64,000 nucleotides of DNA from Pelagicoccus enzymogenes. Its GTDB lineage: Bacteria; Verrucomicrobiota; Verrucomicrobiia; Opitutales; Opitutaceae. The stretch is taken from positions 1 to 64,000 of the forward strand of contig NZ_JACYFG010000022.1 of NCBI RefSeq assembly GCF_014803405.1, in the 5' to 3' direction. Shown here in pieces: positions 47,601 to 57,102 of this stretch. Numbering within the stretch: the first letter of the stretch is position 1; each line of letters starts with the position of its first letter. Under the pieces are notes generated by a model. It was given only the letters and a program-made list of their open reading frames with translations, did no database searches and was not told the origin of the DNA. The position numbers were made by a program, and so were the translations under genes.

Positions 47601-48519
47601 CGAAGAGCTCGGCGCCCTCTTCCGCGAATCCGTACTGGCCCAAAAGAAGGGGAAAGTCAGTTTCAAGCTAGAGAGAAGACTGCCGGATTCCTTCGATAGC
47701 AACGCCCCGCTCACCGTCGTAACCGACCCTCTTCGCCTCAAGCAGATCCTCTGGAACCTCCTCTCTAACGCTCTCAAATTTACGGAGGAAGGAGAGATTC
47801 GGCTCGGCATCACCATCCGCGAAAGCGAACCGGGCGGTCGCCTGGAGATCGAGTACGCCGTCAAGGACACCGGAATCGGCATCCCCCAGGAAGAGCACCA
47901 ACGCATCTTCAATCGGTTCCACAAGCTCGACGAAGCAGGAAAGAAGCTCTACCGCGGCACTGGATTGGGACTGACCATCACCCACACCCTAATCTCCTTG
48001 ATGGACGGAAAGATCACCCTGCAGTCAGAGCCGAACGTCGGCACCGAGTTTTTCGTGACCTTCCCCTTCTTCAGCAAGCTGGAAGACTCCCAGGGCGGCT
48101 CCACCCCATCCGGTCGCGAGGCGTCCTTCCTGCATGCCGACTTCTCCCATTTCAATCTCCTCGTCGTCGAAGACGAGACTCCGAACTTCGAGTACATCAA
48201 GCGCGTACTCAAAAAAACCGGCATCAACATTCGCTGGGTCAACCGCGGCGGCGAAGCCATCGAAGTTTTCAAGAACGGATCCTTCGACCTTGTGCTCCTG
48301 GACCTGAAGCTCCCTGAAGTCGACGGCTACCAAGTCGCCAGACAGATACGCGAGGTCTCCCCCGCGGTCCCCATCATCGTCCAGTCCGCCTACGCGATGC
48401 GCGAGGACATCGCGCGCTCCCAAAAAGCCGGAGCCAACGAGCATCTCTCCAAGCCCTTCAGCCCCAAGGACCTCATCTCCGTCCTGACCAAGTATCTCCT
48501 CACCGCAGATTCCAAGTAA
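44644..48519 (+). CDS. Hybrid histidine kinase with reg_prop beta-propeller sensor (second copy type)
   Basis: This kinase has the same architecture as the one at 22417-26229 but is clearly a different paralogue. A short signal/lipoprotein-like N-terminus (ASLALCLAFACSC) is followed by about fourteen propeller repeats (WIG/WVG cores), a Y_Y_Y domain (NIPPGNYVFRVQAANIDGYW), and a membrane helix (WFRLLIVFLVIAIPVAIFFW). A coiled coil leads to HisKA (NMSHEIRTPMNAIIGF, H915), HATPase_c (GTGLGLTITHT) and a receiver (LLDLKLPEVDGYQ, D1220). No DNA-binding output domain follows. The GTG at 44644 places the signal peptide at the start. It may sense a periplasmic ligand; leuB follows 96 bp later in the same direction. 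Confidence 0.9.
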   Translation: MLSRTTPKITTAFRPLIASLALCLAFACSCGGRNLDFAKLDDSWKLTDLRLETVNLFGNRSAGRIQTITQTNNGLIWVGSHQGLFRFDGRRIRTFFHDPRDPSSLPNESVTTLHVDAQGRLWIGTEQGAALFKPDTEEFIHYLQPADTGDIPIATQVNGIVHDSQGTIYAANEAGRIFRFDEDLGDFAEIGEHRLGAIKSLSIDSLDRLWIGSSDCVYVFNPQTYELQAFKDAVASKDRVTIDYVTSICAVDDNEVWLATTVKGVVVLNPSDGSYEEIPYDSQPEAYANEVRVGPKGRVWVANNAGLTLIDQASRKRISSPQDNKSEINSPPSGINTLFVDHQGTIWAGSNYDGVSKATSYKRFETLALHERNTDVRPFAPALAFLEDKEGNLWVGHPKSGLAMYPKNGDDVLKVTHDPENPDSLTDQPILSLFEDSRGQIWIGTYRGGLYRYDPTTGELAGFHHDPDDPYSIGGHDVRAIVEDHEGTLWFATHGSGVVSFDPSTERFTNYTQSNRERTGFYVQNDWINTLLIDREGAIWLSARNGVVRIASDRSSYTHFLADVTDEGSLSNSRTTDLFEDSKGRIWIGTKDGLNRFLPETQSFKSYSLAEGLPDRSISSIIEDEQGYLWIGTLGGLARFDPVAERAKAFDTTDGLVSDDFFETGAYKAQGGILYFGQNQGLTRFDPSEIVDDTDIPNVFITGIRVSGEPLRVDEEGPLSKSLLNTSRVKLNHDQNALVFEFVAIDFKNPAKNEYRYKLERFDRDWTQASTRAEAVYTNIPPGNYVFRVQAANIDGYWNEQGDSLAIQITPPFWGTVWFRLLIVFLVIAIPVAIFFWRIKAIRNEAKRLEIAVAERTKDLKQANIWLAEANAKTQSHGELLEKTVRERTKELKIAKEKAEHSDRLKSAFLANMSHEIRTPMNAIIGFLHMLESSDLTPEERQHFHDIINQSSKSLMSLIDDILDLSAIEAGEAEIALQTCDLDEICEELGALFRESVLAQKKGKVSFKLERRLPDSFDSNAPLTVVTDPLRLKQILWNLLSNALKFTEEGEIRLGITIRESEPGGRLEIEYAVKDTGIGIPQEEHQRIFNRFHKLDEAGKKLYRGTGLGLTITHTLISLMDGKITLQSEPNVGTEFFVTFPFFSKLEDSQGGSTPSGREASFLHADFSHFNLLVVEDETPNFEYIKRVLKKTGINIRWVNRGGEAIEVFKNGSFDLVLLDLKLPEVDGYQVARQIREVSPAVPIIVQSAYAMREDIARSQKAGANEHLSKPFSPKDLISVLTKYLLTADSK

Positions 48520-48615
48520 GCCGCCCCCCATTCGGCCGGCTCAACTTGGGGCCGAGAAATCGCCTTTTCCAAAGCCACTAAAAATACGCTTTAAAAAGCC
48601 GCGTTTTCCCCCTCA

Positions 48616-49725
48616 ATGGGCCGCTTCATGAAAACGCTCAAATTCGCAGTTCTCCCCGGTGACTACATCGGCCCGGAAGTAATGTCCGTCGCGCTCGACG
48701 TCCTCAAGGCCGCCACCGAGCCCGCAGGCATCACCCTCGACTATACCGAAGCCCACGTCGGCGGAGCCGGTATCGACAACGAAGGCAAGGCCCTCCCCGA
48801 GTCGACCATCAAGATATGCGAAGAAGCCGACGCCATCCTCTTCGGCTCCATCGGCGGCCCCAAGTGGGAAAACCTCCCACCTGCAGAACAGCCCGAACGC
48901 GCGGCCCTGCTCCCCATCCGCAAGCACTTCAACCTCTTCGCCAACCTTCGTCCCGGACTCCTCTACAAGGAACTCACCGACGCCTCCCCGCTCAAGACCG
49001 AGCGCATCCCCGAAGGCATCGACATGGTCTGCGTACGCGAACTCACCGGCGGCATCTACTTCGGACCCAAGCGCACCGAAACCCTGCCCGACGGCGACAT
49101 TCAAGCCACCGACGAGATGGTCTACAAAAAGAGCGAGATCGAGCGCATCCTCGACGTCGCCATCGCCTCCGCCAAGGCCCGCTCCGGCAAGATCTGCTCC
49201 GTCGACAAGGCCAACGTGCTCACCACCTCCGTGCTCTGGCGCAAGACCGCTACGGAATACGTCGCCAAGCACGCTCCCGAAATCGAGCTCAGCCACATGT
49301 ACGTGGACAACGCCGCCATGCAGATGGCCCGCGATCCGAACCAGTTCGACGTTATCGTAACCGAAAACATGTTCGGCGACATCATCTCCGACGAAATGGG
49401 CATCGTCTGCGGCAGCCTCGGCATGCTCTCCTCCGCCTCCCTCGGCACCGGCAAGAACAAGTACGACCTTCCCTTCGGCCTCTACGAGCCATCCGGCGGC
49501 ACCGCTCCGGATATCGCAGGCAAAGGCATCGCCAACCCCTGCGCTCAGATCCTCTCCGCCGCCCTCATGCTTCGCTACAGCTTCGGCGAAAACGAGATCG
49601 CGGAAAAGATCGAGAAAGCCGTCAAGCAAGCCGTCATGGACGGCTTCCGCACCGGCGACATCTCCTTCGGCAAGCCCAGCATCGGCACCAAGGAAATGGC
49701 CGCCGCCATCATCGAAAGGCTGTAG
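48616..49725 (+). CDS. leuB: 3-isopropylmalate dehydrogenase
   Basis: LeuB oxidatively decarboxylates 3-isopropylmalate with NAD+ in leucine biosynthesis. The family signatures are complete: LPGDYIGPEVM, FGSIGGPKWE, RPGLLYKEL, VRELTGGIYFG, the catalytic Lys-Ala-Asn in SVDKANVL, DIISDEMGIVCGSLGML, and YEPSGGTAPDIAGKGIANP. The length of about 369 residues is normal. Another in-frame ATG at 48628 could be the start. No other leu gene is adjacent. Confidence 0.95.
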   Translation: MGRFMKTLKFAVLPGDYIGPEVMSVALDVLKAATEPAGITLDYTEAHVGGAGIDNEGKALPESTIKICEEADAILFGSIGGPKWENLPPAEQPERAALLPIRKHFNLFANLRPGLLYKELTDASPLKTERIPEGIDMVCVRELTGGIYFGPKRTETLPDGDIQATDEMVYKKSEIERILDVAIASAKARSGKICSVDKANVLTTSVLWRKTATEYVAKHAPEIELSHMYVDNAAMQMARDPNQFDVIVTENMFGDIISDEMGIVCGSLGMLSSASLGTGKNKYDLPFGLYEPSGGTAPDIAGKGIANPCAQILSAALMLRYSFGENEIAEKIEKAVKQAVMDGFRTGDISFGKPSIGTKEMAAAIIERL

Positions 49726-49752
49726 TTTTTTTCGCCCACGAAGGGCACGAAG
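49726..49752 (+). repeat. Left inverted repeat of the GxxExxY cassette
   Basis: A run of seven T is followed by CGCCCACGAAGGGCACGAAG. It pairs with the reverse complement of 50228-50254, apart from one extra base and one mismatch. Confidence 0.8.
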
Positions 49753-49825
49753 CTTCACCAAGTTGAAATCTGTTACTTCGACTCTGCTTCTGCCCTTCTC
49801 GGCAATCACAACCCCAAGGAATCCA

Positions 49826-50203
49826 ATGACCCCAATATACTACAAAGAAGAAACCTACAAAATCATCGGTGCCGCGATCGAGGTCCACAAAGAGCTCGGA
49901 CACGGATTTCTCGAAGCCGTTTTTCAGGAAGCCCTAGAGCTGGAGTTTGCAGACCAATCCATTCCCTTCGAGGCGCAAAAGCCACTGCAGATCCACTACA
50001 AAGGGTACGTCCTCAAAAAAGAATACATCGCCGACTTCCTCGTCCATGACGACATCCTCGTCGAAATCAAAGCAATAGAAAAGCTTACCAGCAACGAAGA
50101 GTCCCAAGTCATCAACTACTTAAACGCCACCAAAAGAAAACTAGGCCTCCTTATCAACTTTGGCTCCGAAGGAAAACTAGAGTGGAAAAGGCTAGTTAAC
50201 TAG
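49826..50203 (+). CDS. GxxExxY-family protein with PD-(D/E)XK-like motif
   Basis: This is a 125-residue member of the GxxExxY family (motif GHGFLEAVFQ, with Phe for the final Tyr). A PD-(D/E)XK nuclease-like active site is visible: Asp in YIADFLV, then VEIKAI (Glu-x-Lys). No DNA target is known for the family, and no partner gene is present. The ATG at 49826 is chosen because conservation starts at YYKEETYKIIG; the longer frame is not supported. It lies inside inverted repeats between leuB and alaS. Confidence 0.82.
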   Translation: MTPIYYKEETYKIIGAAIEVHKELGHGFLEAVFQEALELEFADQSIPFEAQKPLQIHYKGYVLKKEYIADFLVHDDILVEIKAIEKLTSNEESQVINYLNATKRKLGLLINFGSEGKLEWKRLVN

Positions 50204-50217
50204 CCGTACTTTCCAAT

Positions 50218-50254
50218 CCTTCGTGCCCCTTAGTGCCCTTCGTGGGCAAAAAAC
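50218..50254 (-). repeat. Right inverted repeat of the GxxExxY cassette
   Basis: On the minus strand this reads a T-run, then GCCCACGAAGGGCACTAAG and GGGCACGAAGG. The inner GGGCACGAAGG is a second partial copy of the repeat core. The alaS start codon lies 7 bp beyond it. Confidence 0.8.
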
Positions 50255-50261
50255 TTCCAGC

Positions 50262-52913
<2,652 letters not shown>

Positions 52914-52924
52914 AACAGGGAAAA

Positions 52925-53038
52925 GGTAGGGCGGACTGGCCCAGTCCGCCGCGCCAACCCGATCAAATCCTCCCACCACTCCAACTCCAACTCCAACTCA
53001 CCCACCCAACACGGCGGCCTGGGCCAGACCGCCCTACC
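52925..53038. repeat. BIME-type REP pair (left copy)
   Basis: The two ends are inverted copies of a GGTAGGGCGG REP unit; each unit is itself palindromic (GGCGGACTGG/CCAGTCCGCC on the left, a one-base variant on the right). The centre has a short tandem of TCCAAC in three copies. A near-identical element follows at 53471. It begins 11 bp after the alaS stop. Confidence 0.85.
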
Positions 53039-53043
53039 TTGCC

Positions 53044-53475
53044 ATGTTACCCCAACGCAAGACGCTGCCGCATACACCACCCCCGTGGGTGTCCGACGAC
53101 GCAATCTACTTCATCACAATCAACTGCGCCCAACGCTACATCAATACCCTTGCTAATCCCAAGGTAGCAGACGCCTTATTCGAAACCGTTGCCTACCGCG
53201 AGAAGCTGCTCCAGTGGAACGTCCACTTGATGCTTCTCATGCCCGACCACCTACACGCGTTCGTAGTCTTCTCGTCCTTTCAAGCGATAAAGAAAACGAT
53301 CAAAGATTGGAAGCGATTCACAGCACGTAGCTTGCATATACGCTGGCAGGACGACTACTTCGAGCACCGCATCCGCAACCAAGCCGAACGCGACGAAAAA
53401 TGGAGCTACGTATTGAACAACCCCGTACGCGCCGGACTTTGCCAGAGCCCCAGCGAATGGCAATTCCGAAGGTAG
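53044..53475 (+). CDS. REP-associated tyrosine transposase (RAYT)
   Basis: This single-domain HUH/Y1 transposase of 143 residues has the metal-binding HLH of the HUH motif in LMPDHLHAFV. The RAYT signature follows: FKxx-like KRFTARSLH, DYFEHRIRNQAERDEKW and YVLNNPVRAGL, where the Tyr is the likely nucleophile. RAYTs bind and process REP sequences. The start is ATG at 53044, six bases after the left REP pair. The stop codon TAG lies within the GGTAGGG of the right REP pair, so gene and repeat form one unit. Confidence 0.9.
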   Translation: MLPQRKTLPHTPPPWVSDDAIYFITINCAQRYINTLANPKVADALFETVAYREKLLQWNVHLMLLMPDHLHAFVVFSSFQAIKKTIKDWKRFTARSLHIRWQDDYFEHRIRNQAERDEKWSYVLNNPVRAGLCQSPSEWQFRR

Positions 53476-53578
53476 GGCGGACTGGCCCAGTCCGCCGCGC
53501 CAACCCGATCAAATCCTCCCACCACTCCAACTCCAACTCACCCACCCAACACGGCGGTCTGGGCCAGACCGCCCTACC
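53471..53578. repeat. BIME-type REP pair (right copy)
   Basis: This is nearly identical to 52925-53038 but lacks one TCCAAC unit and differs at one base in the right-hand REP. Its first bases supply the stop codon of the RAYT gene. Confidence 0.85.
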
Positions 53579-53696
53579 TCGCCACCGTGGGTATAAGAAG
53601 GATAGATCTAGTTGTTGCCCGCAGTGAAGGCGAAGGAAGCGAAAACGACAGCCCAACCTTGTCGAATCGGCTATTTATCGCTAGGTTTCCTGTCAA

Positions 53697-54539
53697 ATGC
53701 TCCAATCGCCCCTCACCCACCCCCCACTGCAGCGAGCTCTCGTTTGGCTAGGCCTAGCTTGCCTCGCGGCGAACCCCCTCTCCGCGGCGAAACAGGACGG
53801 GGAAGAGATTCTCCGCCACACCTTAAACCTGTATGGCTCTGCCGGATACATTTCATGCGACGTGCAAATCCAAGAGGAGGTCGAAGTTTACGTCAACAGC
53901 ATAGAATTCGAGCGCGGCTTCGAGACTGAAAGGATAACCCTCGTCCATACTGCCTCCTTACAATACACCCGCCCCGACCTGCTCTTTGCCCGCTGGAACA
54001 TCGTCGACGGAAGTCAGCAAATCGCCCGAACGGGCAGCATCAGCACCGCAGAGGACATCTACATCTTGGCCCATCAATACCCGCAAAAACCAGAGCTGAC
54101 CGAAGAACCCGATCAATACGAAAACCTCAATCAAGCGATCGACTATTCAGAGTTCTCCAGCTTCCGCTTCACTGCCGTCCTTCGAGACTTTTTCGATCCA
54201 TCCTTTCATGGCGACTTGCTGGCAAACGACATAGAACTCGTCGGCACGAGAAAGCTGGGAAAGCTACGTTGCCATGTATTGAAGATCGAGGGCTACAAAT
54301 CGATGACCTTGTGGATCGACCGCAAGAACTACGCCCTTTGCAGAATCGACTACGCCACCGACTACGGAACCTTACAAGGCGAGGCCGCGTGGCTCGACTG
54401 GAAGCTGAACCAAGCTCAACTCTCCCTCGACCCCCAGGAAGCTCGTATCCAACGGCGCATCAACCTCTATCGCGACCCTCCCGAAATCCGTCCCGATAGC
54501 TGCACCATCGTTTTCCAAGGGCAAAACATCCAGCCTTGA
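53697..54539 (+). CDS. Secreted outer-membrane lipoprotein-sorting-like protein
   Basis: A signal peptide (ALVWLGLACLAANPLSAA) is followed by a beta-rich domain that resembles the LolA/DUF2092 fold (YISCDVQIQEEVEVYV, later LRCHVLKIEGYKSMTLWIDR with YALCRIDY). Such proteins bind lipids or lipid-like ligands in the periplasm. There is no Cys-lipobox. The gene is alone; the outer-membrane protein gene that follows is on the other strand. The assignment is tentative. Confidence 0.55.
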   Translation: MLQSPLTHPPLQRALVWLGLACLAANPLSAAKQDGEEILRHTLNLYGSAGYISCDVQIQEEVEVYVNSIEFERGFETERITLVHTASLQYTRPDLLFARWNIVDGSQQIARTGSISTAEDIYILAHQYPQKPELTEEPDQYENLNQAIDYSEFSSFRFTAVLRDFFDPSFHGDLLANDIELVGTRKLGKLRCHVLKIEGYKSMTLWIDRKNYALCRIDYATDYGTLQGEAAWLDWKLNQAQLSLDPQEARIQRRINLYRDPPEIRPDSCTIVFQGQNIQP

Positions 54540-54664
54540 TACTTGAGTTGGAACCTCGTCCGTTTCGCGAATCGATCCGCTTTCCTGATATAGCTTTCGC
54601 GGGACCTGCTCGTCACGCTTCTATCAGCGATTCACCCGATCAAAACTGCCAATTTCCAAGGGAA

Positions 54665-56809
54665 TCAAAACCGATAGGTAGCGCCCACTTTGGCGCTGAG
54701 ATCAAAGCGGAAGTAATCCCAGCGGTCTCCGGAAGCATCGATTCCTTGATTGAAAACGAGATAAACATCGCTCCCCGGGGCGTAAGTCCAACGCAGTCGC
54801 GTATTGAATCCTATCGACTCGCTGATGTTGTCGAACTGCCCGAGGGCAGACCAGATAAGCTCCTTTGAAAACTGCAGCGTGGCGCCTGCTTTCACCAAGC
54901 GAACGGGAAATTGAGCATAAGGAAGCGCTACGTCCGTATATTCGAAGGTTGAGTCGACGTTGAACAGCGGATTTGGGCGCCATGTAAAGCTGCTCGAATA
55001 CTCGGTCTGATACCCTCCGTAGTATGGGATCCGGGCAAAGCCCAGCGTTCCGGAGAATGGACGCGACTTCGAAGTTGTCACCAAGCTTTCGATACGTTGC
55101 CCAGAAAACGCGCCCGGCAAGACCTTAACGCCCGGTCCCACCGAAAAAGCGCTCGGCAATCGCTCCCACTCCTCTCGCACCCGCAGCAATAGCGTCTCGC
55201 CGCGCTGCGTTTCCGCCGTCACCTCAAACCCATAGGTTTCGAGCTCGAGCTCATGGTCTACCAAATTATCACGCTGTACGTAGGTCACCGTTGGGACCAC
55301 GCTTTTGAGGGACTCAGGATTGAACTCGTAATCCAGCCTGCCCGTCAAAGTCGAAACGCCCGTCTGCCGCACGCTACCCAAGGCGGGAAAATAATCGATG
55401 CCAACGCGATCCAAGTAGCTCACGAATCCCCAGGTAGGACTGTCGAACTTGAAGCCCCAGCCGTATGCCTCGCTGTCTTGGTCGCGACCGGTCGAGCTCG
55501 TCGTCTGATAGTACAGCGAACTATCCAGCAAGTTCGCCGGACGTCCAAACAGGTCGCCCGTCGTGTAGTTCAAGTCTAACCCGAACAGCGTGGCGTTTCC
55601 GTTGCTCAACGGATCCCCCGAAGTCGCGATCACCCCCACTCCCGCCTCGTCCGAAAGGTTCAGCAACACGCGAGCCACCGCCAGATCTTTGGCTTCGATC
55701 TCCCCCGCCGCCTCCGTACGCACCCCGAGCACCCCGAAGTTTACCGGCCCCTCTCGGCCAGAAATACGGGCGCCCGCCACGATATCGACGATCTCGCCGC
55801 GACGTCCCAAACCCATGCGACGCGAGTAGTACGGCAAGGGATTGTTGTTGATCAAGCTGTACGAGAAAACGCCGGCGTCTTGCAGGAAGAAAGCTCGCTT
55901 TTCCGGAAACTTCACCGGGAACCGCGTCAAGTTGACGACTCGATCGTCCACCTCAGCATCCGCGAAATCGGTATTCACCGTAACCACCGCGGTGGTCGAT
56001 TCGGTGAGCTTGTAGAACAAGTCGAAACTCGGTTTGAAGTTCGAAAAATCCGTATCGCTTCTAGAGTCTTCGGAATAGGTAATCGAAAGAGACGGGCGTA
56101 GCTCGAAACCGGCCGCTCGCTGCAAACCAGCCAATCCTCGTAGCCGCCCCGCATTCGCGAGGTTGTTCACCTCGAATTGCCGTTGCGTCCCATTCCAACG
56201 CAATCGCTCGCCGGAGCGCGCGATGACGCGTTCCATGTTCAAGCCCCAAGCCTCCACATCCGATTTAAAGGAGAGCGTAGAAAACGGAATGAAGCCCTCG
56301 GCCACCCAACCTCCTGCGGTTCGGTTTGTAACCACATCCCAAATACCATCCCAGTCAGCATTCAATGTCGCCCCACCCCGAATCAAGGCGTCGCGACGCG
56401 CCCCGAGCGCGTTGAACGCGAAATAGTAGCCATTTCGCAGGTCGAGAAACGGGTCGAGTACCAGAGCGAAAAAATCGTCACCGTTAAGATCCGAGTCGCG
56501 TTTGAGCTGGGTTGCGACGATCGATTCCGCTTCAGGATCGCTCGCGACTAAACCGAAGTAGATCTTGTCGTCGTCGAACGCCATATACACTTCAGTTTGC
56601 ATGCTTGGCTCCATCCCAGGTCTCGGTTCAACCTGCCAAAACGACACGATGGGTTCGACACCCTGCCAAGCGACATCGTCCAATATCCCATCGATTCGCG
56701 GCGGTTCCGCCAAACGAGAACCCTGCCAAGTGGAGAGGCCCTGGGCGCAAACTCCACACGCGATAATGGCAGTTGCAATTATGATGCTAAGCAGGCGCAG
56801 ACTCGACAT
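54665..56809 (-). CDS. DUF5916 outer-membrane protein with CBM9-like N-domain
   Basis: The ATG at 56809 begins a signal peptide (LLSIIIATAIIACGVCAQ). Next is a carbohydrate-binding-module-9-like domain (EPPRIDGILDDVAWQGVE, AFDDDKIYFGLVASD, then YYFAFNALGARRDAL). The remaining ~500 residues are a DUF5916 beta-barrel with many amphipathic strands, ending in a strand with a terminal Phe (VGATYRF). It contains the FPEKRAFFLQDAGVF segment typical of the family. Members are outer-membrane proteins in polysaccharide users. It is divergent from the GH28 gene, consistent with a carbohydrate role. Confidence 0.85.
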   Translation of the reverse strand: MSSLRLLSIIIATAIIACGVCAQGLSTWQGSRLAEPPRIDGILDDVAWQGVEPIVSFWQVEPRPGMEPSMQTEVYMAFDDDKIYFGLVASDPEAESIVATQLKRDSDLNGDDFFALVLDPFLDLRNGYYFAFNALGARRDALIRGGATLNADWDGIWDVVTNRTAGGWVAEGFIPFSTLSFKSDVEAWGLNMERVIARSGERLRWNGTQRQFEVNNLANAGRLRGLAGLQRAAGFELRPSLSITYSEDSRSDTDFSNFKPSFDLFYKLTESTTAVVTVNTDFADAEVDDRVVNLTRFPVKFPEKRAFFLQDAGVFSYSLINNNPLPYYSRRMGLGRRGEIVDIVAGARISGREGPVNFGVLGVRTEAAGEIEAKDLAVARVLLNLSDEAGVGVIATSGDPLSNGNATLFGLDLNYTTGDLFGRPANLLDSSLYYQTTSSTGRDQDSEAYGWGFKFDSPTWGFVSYLDRVGIDYFPALGSVRQTGVSTLTGRLDYEFNPESLKSVVPTVTYVQRDNLVDHELELETYGFEVTAETQRGETLLLRVREEWERLPSAFSVGPGVKVLPGAFSGQRIESLVTTSKSRPFSGTLGFARIPYYGGYQTEYSSSFTWRPNPLFNVDSTFEYTDVALPYAQFPVRLVKAGATLQFSKELIWSALGQFDNISESIGFNTRLRWTYAPGSDVYLVFNQGIDASGDRWDYFRFDLSAKVGATYRF

Positions 56810-57102
56810 GCGCGCACCTAGCACCTGATGCGCCACGGGAGGGGAACAAAAGATAGATGGCAATAATTGACCTATTAATGACCCACTGAAGAAAATCGAC
56901 GCCTATCAGGCTTCGCGAGCAGACGGGTCCTGGACGATAATCTCGCTGGCGATACAAGCTCCAAATCGTGCAACCGCGGATGCAGAGACGAGCCTAGGCA
57001 CGACGACCGATCCCACTTCCCTTTCATCCTCACGACGCTTCTTCAGACTGTACGGACTGAAAAGGCTCGAAGCTCCCAACTTCCGCCCGATAAAAAGCTT
57101 CA

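Larger units (their letters stand above)
49726..50254. mobile_element. Inverted-repeat-bounded GxxExxY cassette between leuB and alaS
   Basis: A 0.5-kb unit with AT-richer content than its neighbours holds one small gene and is bounded by inverted repeats. The left repeat starts one base after the leuB stop. The right repeat ends 7 bp before the alaS start. Both contain GCCCACGAAGGGCAC next to a T-run. This bounded, single-gene layout looks like a transposable or otherwise mobile cassette, though no transposase is encoded. Confidence 0.6.

Noticed and set aside
48590-48610. Hairpin before leuB as a terminator
   Set aside because: The arms pair poorly and the T-tract is interrupted; not convincing.
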